DNA from: Serpula lacrymans var. lacrymans S7.9
Taxonomy: Eukaryota; Basidiomycota; Agaricomycetes; Boletales; Serpulaceae
DNA length: 64,000 nt
NCBI RefSeq assembly: GCF_000218685.1
Contig: NW_006763300.1
Coordinates: 308,565-372,564 of the forward strand
Reading direction: 5' to 3'
Below the pieces are notes generated by a model, which had not been told where the DNA came from, searched no databases, and saw nothing but the letters and a program-made list of their open reading frames with translations. Below, in pieces: positions 1 through 10,616 of this stretch; position 1 is the stretch's first letter, and each line of letters starts with the position of its first letter. The position numbers and the translations under genes were made by a program.

Positions 1-1078
1 GCGATTGGATTGGTACTTTCCTTGGGCACAAAGGTGCTGTGTGGAGTACCAAGCTGTCGCCCGATTCTTCGAGAGCAGCATCTGGTAGTGCAGATTTCAC
101 TGCGTGAGTTGCACCCCAGATATGCTCTTTTTTTTCAGACCCTGATTTGTGCTGTCACGCGTCCTTTGGGTGAAAGAAAAATTTGGGATACGTATTCTGG
201 AGAGCCTTTGCACTCTTTCCCTCACAATCATATCGTTCGCACTGTCGCATTGTCACCAACCTCAGCCCACCTTCTGACTGGTGGACAAGAAAAGAAAGTA
301 AGGGTATTCGACCTAGGCAGACCTGATGCAGACCCAGATTATCTTGGTGAGCCCGGGGGTTTATCCCATGAAGGAACAGTGAAAAGTGTAGTTTGGGTCG
401 GCGACCACACAGGTGTATCCGCTGGCGAAGATGGGCTTATCAAGTGGGTGTTATACTGTAAACCACGAAGCGAAAGGATATGTTGATGTGGCAAAACTAA
501 CTGCACAGATGGTGGGATCTTCGGACGCGGCAGTTGGCCACGACTCTTTCTTTTCCAAACCCTATCACGTCGATGGAATTCTCTCCACAGACGAAGCGTC
601 TTGTCGTAACCTCAGGAAAAACTGTAGCGTTCATACCTGCTTTTGCCAACGGGTCAACTACGCACAGTCTTACTCTGCCTTATTCCCCATCGTCTGCAAC
701 CATCCATCCAATCTTGCAAGATCGATTTGTGACTGGAAATTTGGGTGATGAGTGGGTCAGAGTTCACGGAATGGATGGTGAGGAAAGGGAGGTGTTAAAG
801 GGCCACCATGGACCTGTTCATTGTGTTGAGTTTAGCCCTGATGGTGAAATGTATGCTAGTGGTAGTGGTACGTACTCCATATTTTCTAAACGCTTGAGCT
901 CACCTACATCTTCATCCCACTTTTTTTGCACCATTGATCAGAGGATGGTAAGCGAACATACTTCTTTTTGTGTGATATAACACGCGCTAAGTGACGGCTC
1001 CCAGGCACAATTCGACTTTGGCAAACAACACCCGGGAAAACATATGGTCTTTGGCAGGGAAATACGAACGGTGGTTAG
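1..1078 (+). CDS. STRAP/UNRIP-like WD40 repeat protein (5' end outside window)
   Basis: Seen: WD-type repeats run through five visible exons, 1-103, 177-443, 509-867, 942-947 and 1005-1078, stop TAG at 1076. The order of repeats and the C-terminal pieces KTYGLWQ and [16 protein letters not shown] match the serine-threonine kinase receptor-associated protein family (STRAP, also called UNRIP), a seven-bladed propeller. In animals STRAP binds the SMN complex and TGF-beta receptors; in fungi its job is less clear, so function is inferred from family only. The exon at 942-947 is just six bases (AGGATG) and restores the E-D-G of the last blade. Compared with animal STRAP the acidic tail after the last repeat is absent: the frame stops at NTNGG. 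The first blade and start codon lie left of the window. Confidence 0.88.
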
Positions 1079-1451
1079 ATGGGGGATTTACTACGAAATG
1101 CAGCGCTTATTGTTTTTCTACCTTTGGGAAACGTTCGTTATTGATTGAGCAACGGGTACATGTCACATCACAGGAAGTGTTCTCAGATCGCCGAGGTTAA
1201 TCTTACACTTGAGTTCCTCATAATTGCCGTTTTGAAGCATTTGTGCGTATCATTGTTGACTTGGACTGCGTGGTGGCGCGACGCGGCAGAGATGTTCAGT
1301 CGAAGCCCCTGAAGCTTACGATGGCGTGGTGTAAAGGTATCCACACCAACGTCATCTTGACACCGATACGAGATTATCTCCAGAATAGTTTACCATAAGA
1401 GAACTGATCTGCAGCTTATTGTGTTCTAGTCAGCATCACACTATATACAAT
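1079..1451. other. Intergenic, nothing recognised
   Basis: Between the STRAP-like gene and the next ATG I see no coding frame with protein-like composition and no repeat. It should hold the STRAP-like 3' UTR and the promoter of the downstream gene. Confidence 0.5.
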
Positions 1452-2340
1452 ATGAACAACACCACCGATGCTCCAGGAACGCTGCCAACTCAGGTCCACC
1501 ATCGTTCTTTATTCTCGACAGCAGTACCTCTGTCCATTCCTGGCCCGAGCCTGGTAGATTCTGCCGGTGGGGCTCACTACTCAGGAGCTAAGATGGACAG
1601 CGGCGAAGAAACCAGAGCGTCGACTACTGAACGAGGTCCGGGGAGTCAGAACGTCCAGCAAGCAAATCATCGGAGGGTCATAGACGACCTTCGAGAGCTT
1701 TATTGTTGCAGGCCGACCGTAGAGATTTTAAGAAGAACGTGGAGAGAGGATGCCGAGTTTGAGGCGAGTTACTTTACAACTTGTTGCGAGTCTTTGTTGA
1801 CTTGTCGCGTTGTTTGATACCAATAGGACCCTCTAGTGAAATGCAAGGGTTTCAACCAGTATGCGCCTCAAGTAAGTCTCACATGTACAATGTAAATAAT
1901 GGATATACTTACATTTTCTTGACGTAGTGGCTTGCCATGGTCAGTGAATATTCTTGAGATGGCTCGTAGTTGTACTTAGCTTGACAGCCTAAAATCTTTT
2001 CGAACTCGGAAACAATCTCCAGTCGCATAATGGCATCTACTGAATCCCCCAATCGACTCGTGTACTCCCAGATACAAGAGTACACGCTGAGATACATTGG
2101 AATCAAAAAGGTACGCAACCATTGGAGTTGCATGTCATTGTCGTAGATCACGAGACGGTTGTTTAGAAGATTGAATCTATTATCTCGGTAGACCTTGATG
2201 AAGAGGACAAGATTCGCAGGTTGGTGGAGCAATGGGGAGGAAAGGAGGTGCCGACGAGATACGGAGCTCATCTCTTGCGACGGGCAAATGCGGTTCTGAC
2301 ACCGTGGTTAGTGAGAGTCCCCAAGGCCCATCAAGACTAG
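1452..2340 (+). CDS. Conserved fungal hypothetical protein with NTF2/SnoaL-like fold
   Basis: Five exons give a 221-residue protein: 1452-1763, 1827-1871, 1928-1939, 1988-2110 and 2167-2340 (stop TAG). All junctions keep frame. The first about 85 residues are polar and poorly conserved. From about residue 86 the pattern RRTWREDAEFEDPLVKCKGF, then the WLAM, SSRIMASTESPNRLVYSQ and VDLDEDDKI pieces, looks like the NTF2-like proteins widespread in basidiomycetes, with no assigned reaction. Two oddities: the third exon is only 12 nt and encodes WLAM, and the first intron begins GC (GAG|GCGAGT) rather than GT. A minus-strand frame over 1909-2271 is a shadow. The fold assignment is an inference from sequence pattern. 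Confidence 0.75.
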
Positions 2341-2783
2341 AACGATGTTTGTATATAACATCACTGTAACATGGCTGGTCTGGTGACCTGCGAAACAAGC
2401 TTGTTGATGTAATGTATTATGTACAACTATGCGACTCCAGGAGGTGGGCAATAAAAGGATCAGAGCCGGGTGTCCTCAGGCTCATTGAAGCGATGCGTGG
2501 GAGGGAAATGCGCTGAAATGCAGCTCAGAATAACCCATGTTCGCTCACAAGCTTACCTTCTGACCAGCTGCCTTTCAAATGCCCGCCTAGGATGCTCATG
2601 TGCCGCCGCAGCTTTGGTCATTTCTTGGCCAAGTTTATCGGGATGGTCACCTGAGTCCCTGTCTCTATTGACCATGTACGCCGTCCCTTAGCCAAACACT
2701 CCAATTTAAGTCCCTGTGGAGTCCAAAGTATCCATCCCCGTTCACATCTCCCAAGTCACTTCATCTCCCAGAATTCTGCACGT
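2341..2783. other. Intergenic, nothing recognised
   Basis: Short open frames here have no protein-like features and no matching splice signals. It probably holds a 3' UTR and the promoter of the short-chain dehydrogenase gene. Confidence 0.5.
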
Positions 2784-4064
2784 ATGTTGTCATCGCTTCT
2801 ACCGACATCCAAAGCGTCCCTTAGATCAGCCACAAGGGTACTCAATTCTACAGTATGCAGGACACCAGTGGCATATTCCCTGCGTCCGTTTACAACCACT
2901 CGTGCACTCCTAAGTGCCAAACCTAGGCAATCCCTGTCTCCTCTACACCCTATCGGCATCGACGCGGCGGTGGAAGCTGCAGCAGACCCCTCTGTGACTC
3001 CTCGCCCGAAGATATTCGATGAATTCGCCCTCACTGACCGTGTGGCTATCGTCTCCGGTGGTAATCGAGGCCTTGGACTTGAGATGGCGATCGCACTGTG
3101 TGAAGCCGGTGCCAGAGCAGTTTACTGCATTGATATGCCTACTCAGCCGTCGGAAGAATGGACAGCCTCTAGAGATTTCGTGAAAAAGCTAAATAACGGA
3201 TCACGTTTGGAATACATCAGCGCAGATGTACGGGACCAGAAAGGTCTATGGAAAAAGGTGGAAGACGCTGCGGATAAGGAGGGTAGAATGGACATCTGCG
3301 TAGCCGCCGCAGGTGTGCTCAAGGCACACACAGACTGTTTGGAATATCCTGCCGAGCAATTCAAAGACGTGAGTGTGTGGTTCTTGTTTTGACATTTGAG
3401 CAGCAGTTGAGAGCGTGTCTGATTAGGTTATGGACATCAACACACAAGGTGTTCTCTTCACTGCACAGGCAGCGGGTCGTCAAATGGCTCGGTTTGGGAC
3501 GCCTGGTAGTATTATTCTGATTGCGTCCATGAGTGGAAGTATTACGAATAGGGTGAGCTGCGCAATCGAGCCGTCTGGGTGCTCCCAAGCTGACCCTTGC
3601 TCCTGTACAGGACCACGCATGGGTGTCATATAATACCAGTAAGTCCGCAGTGCTGCAAATGGCACGCAGCATGGCGTGCGAGCTTGGGCCGAAGAAAATA
3701 CGGGTCAACTCCCTTTCACCGGGCCACATTTACACAAAGTAAGTCGATTGGTGATCGTTTGGGGATATTGTGGGCTAGTTGTGGGGCTGACGTGTGGACT
3801 TTGGTGCGCTGATCCTAATCCAGTATGACTGCGGCATACCTTGACTCGCAGCCGCACCTTCTGGAGAAGTGGTCGAGTATGAATCCGCTGGGACGACTGG
3901 GGCGGCCGGATGAGCTGCGTGGTGTTGTAGCATGGCTGGCGTCTGATGCATCGAGTTTCTGCACTGGTAGCGAGTACGTTTTCTGTATTAGCGCTGACTT
4001 GTTATTGAGCTGACTGTGTTGTGTGCGCAGTATCATTGTGAGTGGTGGGCACCACTCGTGGTAA
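2784..4064 (+). CDS. Short-chain dehydrogenase/reductase, probably mitochondrial (polyol/ketose reductase-like)
   Basis: Five exons, 2784-3368, 3427-3552, 3611-3738, 3824-3973 and 4031-4064, encode 340 residues ending in GGHHSW. The classical SDR signature is complete: cofactor loop SGGNRGLG near residue 92, AAAG after the fourth strand, catalytic serine in LIASMSGS, and the YNTSK (YxxxK) pair at the start of exon 3. The family reduces or oxidises sugars, polyols and similar carbonyls with NAD(P)H; the nearest resemblance I recognise is to fungal arabinitol/sorbose/xylulose-type reductases, but the substrate is not decided by what is visible. An N-terminal stretch of about 60 residues rich in Ser, Arg and Ala with few acids reads as a mitochondrial presequence; this is inference. 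The ATG at 2784 is the first in the frame. Confidence 0.85.
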
Positions 4065-4379
4065 GGCGGTGGATGGAGTATGGCACGGGCGTGTATGTAG
4101 TACTAAGGATGGAGTACGACTGAATGTAGATAACCAAGTATTATCGATGTGAGAATGGAGGGGTGTGACCGTGACATGGGATGGTGTGTGACCAGCGGAT
4201 AAGGCAGGAGTGAGATCTGATCGGCGCAGCAGAGAGACGACTGCGGAGAACCGTGCGCAGTGCAAAAGTTGAAAGCAGGAATACGTCCTTTCCTTGCTCA
4301 GCCTCACCCGCATCCTGGCTGCTTTTTATTCACCCTCTTCTTCTCTCCGTCCACCATCCAGCTCACAAAAGCTGCAACA

Positions 4380-7300
4380 ATGGTCCAGGACGTCCTCCAG
4401 GATCCTCAGAAATCCACGAGAAAAGCAAAGGACCGTGATGGACGAGACCCCGCCCAGCCAACCGATCTCGTAGAGCGAATGATTGCCTTTCAGCGGAAGA
4501 ATGCAGCGTATGTCGTCTTTTCTGTGTTTTCAGCCCTTTGGTTGAACCCTTGTTCTTCGCTTTCCAGTGCTACCCGTCCAAGAGACAGGACAGAACGAGC
4601 CCCTCCACCCCCGCTCTCCCGACCTCTCCCAGCAATACCATCCCCAGCCCCTGTTCCACCACGAACATTCCCCGTCATCTCATCCCCCCGCAGAAATCAG
4701 CAGCCTCCCCATCTCGTCGTTTCTCGTCCAGAGGCAGACCCAGAAGATTTTTCTCGTCGTCTCAAGATTTCAACTTCATCGCGACCGTCGTATCCCAAGC
4801 AGCATCAGCAGCAAAGCAAACTATTCAATCCTGACACTGACCCCATCCCTATGCGTCGCACAGCAGAGCCTGAATCCATTTCTGACGCTACCAGCAGCTC
4901 GTATGTACCCCGTAGCGGCCCTCCTACCAGTTCACATCAAAGAGAACCACCCACCCATCAGCGCCAACTATTCGATCATCGAAAGGATGATCCTGTCCGC
5001 TTCTCTGTCCTGGCTCGTCCTTCATCTTCCACCGGCCGACCAACCCCGACACCAAAATCGTCGGGTGATTACGTGTCAGCATCGTCGACATCATCATACG
5101 CTCACTCCATGACTTCATCAAACTTCACTTTATCATCAAACACTACTGATACGTCGTCCGCATCCTCCGCCCTATTCGATCGTAAGCCAAACGAAGAGTC
5201 CAGCAACAATGCCTTTGCTGTGCAGCTGAAGAGACTTTACCGGGGTATATCCGTTTTAGAAACCAAGATACTAAATGAAGACACCGACGATCAAGCAGAC
5301 GAAAGCCGAGTTATGCTTCATGGCCACGGAAAGGACGTTCCCGACGATGATTTGGAACAGCAAAAGTGGAGAAAGTTAATATCCGATCATAAGCGGTAAA
5401 TTTGCCATTTGCCTTCTCCCTGCATCTAGCTGATATGCTGTGTTATCAGGTTGGCTGAAATGATGCATAATCTAATGGAGATATCTCTTGCACCGAGCGT
5501 ACCGGCTTCTCTTCGTGTCATACCCACCAAGTACAACATTATCATCCGACTTTGGACGCATGCATTCCACAAGCTCCTCGAATCCCTTCGACGTGCTTCA
5601 TTCACTTCATCGCTTGCACTGGAGCACCTGCAAGATTTCATATATTATGCTTACACCTTCTATACCGGTCTTCTTGAGGAGCCGACTCTCCGGTCATTTA
5701 AAGCAGGTTGGCTTGAAGCTCTTGGAGATCTCGCGCGTTACAGAATGGCAGTTGCAGTTATGGTGACTAATAACCAAGTCCCTGGAGGCGCACTTACGAC
5801 TGCCGCAGTATCGAAAGCTGCAGAAGACACGGTTGATATCCAAGCACCGACAAAATCTCAGGCCAGCGTCAAGTCTAGTAGCGATCGGCCTGCCGCACGA
5901 ATAGATGATTCGCCGTCACCGAGTGTGGGAATTGTAGCTGCGCGTCTGCTTGACGTTGAACCAGAGAAAGAGAGATGGAGAGGTATTGCTCGGGAGTGGT
6001 ATGCGCAAGGATTAGCCGATACTCCAGGAACAGGCAAACTGCACCACCATCTTGGACTCTTAAGTCGAGAAGTCGAGTCAGAGGAGCTTCGCTCTGTCTA
6101 TCATTTTGTGAAAAGGTCAGTATCTTTCACCGTCGCACTCAACCTTGATAATGACATCCCTTCAAAGTATGACTACCCTTCATCCTTTTTCGACATCTCG
6201 TGAATCTATCCTCCCAATCTGGTCTTCCACCGCTCAATCTCGGCGTTCCCAGCCAGATGCCCGCGCACCTGAACTCTTCGTATTATTGCATGGAATGTTG
6301 TTCACGAATATTCAGTTGGACGATTTCCAGCCCACATTAGCACGATTTCTCGAGCGCCTGCAAATTGAAGGTGCCGAAGAGCGCGAATGGATTATCATGG
6401 CGATTGTAAATATCGGTGCAATATTAGAGTATGGTAAGCCCAGTGGATTAATAAGAAAGGCGGGAGGGACTGGAACAAGGGAACCAGGGGGTACTCCGTT
6501 ACGCGTTGTTGCGAAACGTGCCGCTATCATCGAAGAAGACAACGAGGAAAAGAGGATGGACGTAGACGAGGAGGGTGACTTGGGTGATAAAGGCGACGAA
6601 GAGACGAAGCCACTTGCTGCAGGTATACAAGCCTCTCCCGTCCCGTCTGAGGCAGGACCGGTTTTGGATCATCCACTTGCCTATAAAATGGCCCTGGAAT
6701 TGTCGTTTTCGATGCTTTCATTTGTACTCCGCAACCCGATGCGGAAAGCTTCACCATTTGCTCGCTCGTCGCTCAATCCATACCTTCCTATCTTACTCAC
6801 CTTTATTTCCACGATCGTCAAGAATGCGGATACGCTGTCACTATTGGAACGCGCTGTTCCGTGGAATGAGCTCGCGAGATTCTTTGCCAGTATCCCGCGA
6901 AACGTGATGACTTCTCAGGGTTTACTTTCCGTTCAAGTTCCAGGACAAATGGCTGAGCGTTGGACCATGCTTACGAGTGGGTGTGCGCCCCCTTTACCTG
7001 AAGACTGGTGTTTGCGTGGAATGGAGTGGGTTGGTCGAAGGGTTTTTGAACGTGGTTACTGGAAAGCGGGCGAGGACAGGCGAGCGGAGATTGAAGTGCT
7101 CGATATTGAAGAGGGCGGTCAGTTAACAGATGGAATCATTGAAGATGGAGATGACGAGGAGGACGGAGCTGGTGGCACCGCCAATAGTACTGCATCCGTG
7201 GGAGACACCAGCAAACGATGGGTAAGAGTTGTCAGGTGCGCGATTGGGCTATCGCAGGCAGTTGATGGCTTTACATGGGTGGAGGGCACGCGGGAATGGA

Positions 7301-8273
7301 GGGTTGATGGTACCCTTGAGGCGAAGGTCAGACGATGGGAGGAAGAAGATAAACTTGAACGGGAGGAAGAGGAGCGGCGTAGAAGTCGAAAGTGGTTGGA
7401 TGATTCAATGGACATCGACGAGGATGAGGATGAAGATGAGCTGGCGACCATGTCATCAGAGGAAAGCCAAGACGACGAAGAGGATTCTGAAGAAATCAGG
7501 GCATTAAAGGTATGCATCTACTACTGATTTAGATTGTCATCAATAACAATTTTCTAGGCTAGGAGACGTTATGCACGTAGTCTGATACAGTCAGAAAAGC
7601 ATGGCTCAGATTCAGCGCCGAAATCTTCGAGGAAATCGCAGTCACGCCGACTCGACAGGACCATCAATTCTCGACCTCTGTTGCACGTTGTCCCTGGCTA
7701 CACTGTCCTCGTCGTCGATACTAACATCCTACTGTCGTCTCTATCAATATTTTCGTCGATCATCGAAACTCTTCGTTGGACGGTTGTACTTCCTGTTCCC
7801 GTCATCATGGAATTAGACGGTCTCTCATCAAACTCATCTCAGCTGGGTGGTGCCGCGCAGGAAGCCTTGTCGTACATAACATCCCATTTCAAGACTCATT
7901 CGATGTCGCTTAAAGTACAGACATCAAGGGGGAACTATTTAACATCCCTTAGCGTACGGAGCGAACAGGTGGACTTCGCTGATCGAGCGACATGGGAACG
8001 GAATATGGATGACCTGATCCTAAAGGCCGCCATCTGGCAAGATGAGCATTGGGTCGATCGTTCCGCATTGTTGAAGCCAGCTGCGGTGAACCATGACACG
8101 ACGAACGCAGTAAAAGTAGTACTCCTTAGCTTGGATCGAAACTGTAAGACATATTTCATCCCATCGTTACTTTTTACTGAGCATGCTTTGCAGTACGTCT
8201 CAAGGCTAGGTCAAGACAACTGTCTGCCGCAAGCGAGAAAGATCTGGCCCACATTTTAGTTGTTGGGTCGTGA
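4380..8273 (+). CDS. EST1/SMG6-like protein with 14-3-3-like TPR region and C-terminal PIN domain
   Basis: Six exons, 4380-4507, 4568-5395, 5450-6115, 6168-7509, 7558-8143 and 8194-8273, give about 1209 residues. The first about 280 residues are Ser/Pro/Arg-rich and disordered. LKRLYRGISVLETKI opens the helical EST1/SMG5-7 domain, followed by the EST1 DNA/RNA-binding segment (SMTTLHPFSTSRESILPIWS). An acidic run lies near 7400-7500. The last exons hold a PIN nuclease domain: VLVVDTNILL, VIMELDGLSS and LLSLDRN carry the acidic residues expected in the active site. SMG6 cuts mRNA in nonsense-mediated decay and EST1A proteins also touch telomerase; here the domain order is seen and the role is family knowledge. 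ATG 4380 gives the first sensible exon; an upstream in-frame non-ATG extension is unlikely. Confidence 0.88.
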
Positions 8274-8933
8274 ACGGGGGGGGGGGGGGGGAGGGTGCCA
8301 ATGACCCGGGCACAAATATCGCTCACTCACCTGAAGTGATGCCATTGCCTAGCGGTACTTGTCGTTGCCAACTTTGGCTTTACAGCCCACTGTGCCAACT
8401 AGTTCCCGGTGTCGCATTATAAGTGCCGGTTACTCCAGGGCCTAAAGAGATCGAGCGGAGACTTTGTTGAGAATATATAGCACGCCATGGAGGTGTTCAT
8501 CGCTATTCGTGCTTCGCATTTTGCAGTCCTGGTTTTCTCTTGCATTCCATACCCAGTCTTCACAACATACCTGTTTCTCTTAGCCACTGTTTTGTTTATT
8601 TTACTTTATGGATGTACTGTATCTGCATAATGGAAAGGTTGTGATGGTTTTGGCCTGGTTAGTAGTATATTTTTCCATCACCATGCATGGTCAGTCCTTT
8701 CTTCCTTGTCAAAATTCTATATCTTGCGCTACCATCGGCGGGAATAACACGGGGGAAATTCTAAGTCTATAACATCATCACCGTTGGTATGAAAACAATT
8801 GGCTCAAATACAAATATCCACTATACAGGAGATAGGAAATATATTTTGGCTACCAATAGTAATCGTTGAATTTGTAACTTTTGGTATCGAAAGGAGAACC
8901 GGTGACTAAAATACACAGCATCTGACCGCATAC
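8274..8933. other. Intergenic region with 16-G run just past the SMG6-like stop
   Basis: A homopolymer of 16 G occupies 8276-8291, two bases after the stop codon of the upstream gene. The rest is AT-balanced and without coding features. It must contain the 3' ends of two convergent genes, the SMG6-like gene and NDK. Confidence 0.7.
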
Positions 8934-9630
8934 CTACTCGTATATCATGGATTCCTGGGCGAGACTGTACTGAATGGTGCCTTCAGGGAACCAACTTCCG
9001 AAAAGGAAATCAGATATGATAACAATCGCAACCCCAGTCATACTTACAGTTTGATTTCCTTTTCAGCATTCTCGACGGAATCTGAGCCGTGGCAAATGTT
9101 GCGGCCAACCGCCAAAGCAAAGTCACCACGAATGGAACCTGCCCATCATGATTGAATTTATATCTCTCAAGACAGTCCACTAAGTTAAAGAACGCACCGA
9201 CGGGGGACTGCAGAGGGTTAGTCGCACCAAGCATCACACGGCCTGTCTTGACAGCATCCAAGCCTTCCCAGACCATGGCAACGACAGGTCCAGACGCCAT
9301 GTACTTGATCAGACCTGGGAAGAAGGGCTTGCCAGCAAGATCGGCGTAGTCTGTTGGTGATTGACTGTCAACCCGATGAGATCGATGGCAAGATCAACAA
9401 GGCTCACGCTTCTCGAGATGCTCGGGGGAGGCATGGACGAGCTTCAAGGCAGTGAGCTTGAATCCACGCTTTTCGAACCTCCCGATAATTTCGCCAACGA
9501 GGTTTCGCTGGACACCATCAGGCTGCGATCGTTTGGTGCGATAACACAATGGTCCATCATCAAAACATCGGAGAATTTGATTAGCATTTACCTTGACCAT
9601 GATATAAGTGCGTTCTTTTACACTGGCCAT
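8934..9630 (-). CDS. Nucleoside diphosphate kinase
   Basis: Five exons on the minus strand, 9630-9592, 9522-9408, 9350-9198, 9138-9048 and 8994-8934, encode 152 residues, the usual length of the group I family. It transfers the gamma phosphate from ATP to nucleoside diphosphates through a phosphohistidine; that histidine lies in [10 protein letters not shown] in exon 4. Other family marks seen are [38 protein letters not shown] and the C-terminal YE. All junctions are GT-AG and keep frame. The start ATG at 9630 is 209 bp from the start of QCR7 on the other strand, so the two genes share a divergent promoter. Fungal orthologues act in cytosol and mitochondria; no targeting sequence is seen here. 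Confidence 0.96.
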
Positions 9631-9839
9631 TTCGTACAGTAGTGAGTATGGTAAAGAGATGGTTCAGATCTTGAAAGAGATTCAAAAGTCACTTAACGGA
9701 AGACAGATTTTATTCGTCCTTTTTATCTTATCTCGGCGATTTCCGTGCAACCCGCCAGCAACCAAGATGTAAACTAATACAAATAATAAGCTCCCCGAAC
9801 ACTTCCGCTTTGCTACATTTCTGTCAAGCATACCAAGAC
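9631..9839. promoter_or_regulatory. Shared divergent promoter NDK / QCR7
   Basis: Only 209 bp separate the two start codons, so promoters and 5' UTRs must overlap or abut. No clear TATA box was picked out. The inference of a bidirectional promoter rests on geometry alone. Confidence 0.5.
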
Positions 9840-10399
9840 ATGAACGCCCTCGGTCCCTCTCTCGCTCCCTACATTCGTTCGTCACGAACCCTAAGCAAAT
9901 GGGTTAAGCCCATTTCTGTATGGTATGCAAACTTAATGGGCTATCGGAAAATGGGCTTGAAGTACGACGATTTATGTATGTTCTTAATTCTTTTTTTTTT
10001 TTTTGCTACATCTATATCCTTTCCAACCCTTTAATGTTTCAGTAATCGAGGAGCATCCAGATGTCCAAAGAGTAAGTGAAACGTCACACTTTATCATCTC
10101 CCAACGTTCTCATCCATGTGTTTCAAGGCACTCACCCGCTTAACTCCCCGCGAGGCCTATGAGCGTGCATACCGCTTCAAGGTCGCGTCTCAGTGCAGCG
10201 TTTTGCACAAACCTCTGCCAAAGGAAGAATGGCTCGCGTCTTCCGAGGTTAGTTTGTCCAATGCCTGGTTCAATTTTTCTTGTCTTGACCTACACATCTA
10301 TAATAGGACGTGCGTTACCTGAAGCCCCACGTCCTGGACGTTATCAAGGAGAATGAAGAGAGGGCAGCTTGGGACGAGATGACTGTTCAAAGAAAATGA
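9840..10399 (+). CDS. QCR7: Cytochrome bc1 complex subunit 7 (14 kDa)
   Basis: Four exons, 9840-9975, 10043-10071, 10128-10247 and 10307-10399, encode 125 residues. The protein is a non-catalytic matrix-side subunit of mitochondrial complex III that contacts cytochrome b. Diagnostic pieces are the N-terminal WYANLMGYRKMGLKYDDL, then EEHPDVQRALTRL, the stretch ending FKVASQCSVLHKPLPKEEW, and the charged end YLKPHVLDVIKENEERAAW. Length and order agree with fungal QCR7. As in its relatives there is no obvious cleavable presequence. The first intron has a long T run before its acceptor. The gene is divergent from NDK and convergent with transketolase. Confidence 0.95.
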
Positions 10400-10616
10400 T
10401 TATCTACTTGATTAAATATAAATATAGAGCTGATGAGACAGTATAGTCTTCTATTGAACTCGCTGGTGTTTTCGTCCGTGTCTGAATATATGCCATCAAG
10501 TAGTGAATTGAATTTCGTCTAATTTGACATGATGTTACAGTGGTTTCTTCGTTATTCTAAGGGCTTACTCAAGCTTCCTGTCAATGGGAAACCAAGATTC
10601 TGGTCTAAGCTTTCAT

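Noticed and set aside
1909..2271. Minus-strand ORF of 120 codons
   Set aside because: Shadow of exons of the NTF2-like gene; the plus strand has in-frame splice sites and protein conservation.
7119..7517. Minus-strand serine-rich ORF of 132 codons
   Set aside because: Mirror of the acidic repeat region of the SMG6-like protein; Glu/Asp codons read as Ser on the other strand.
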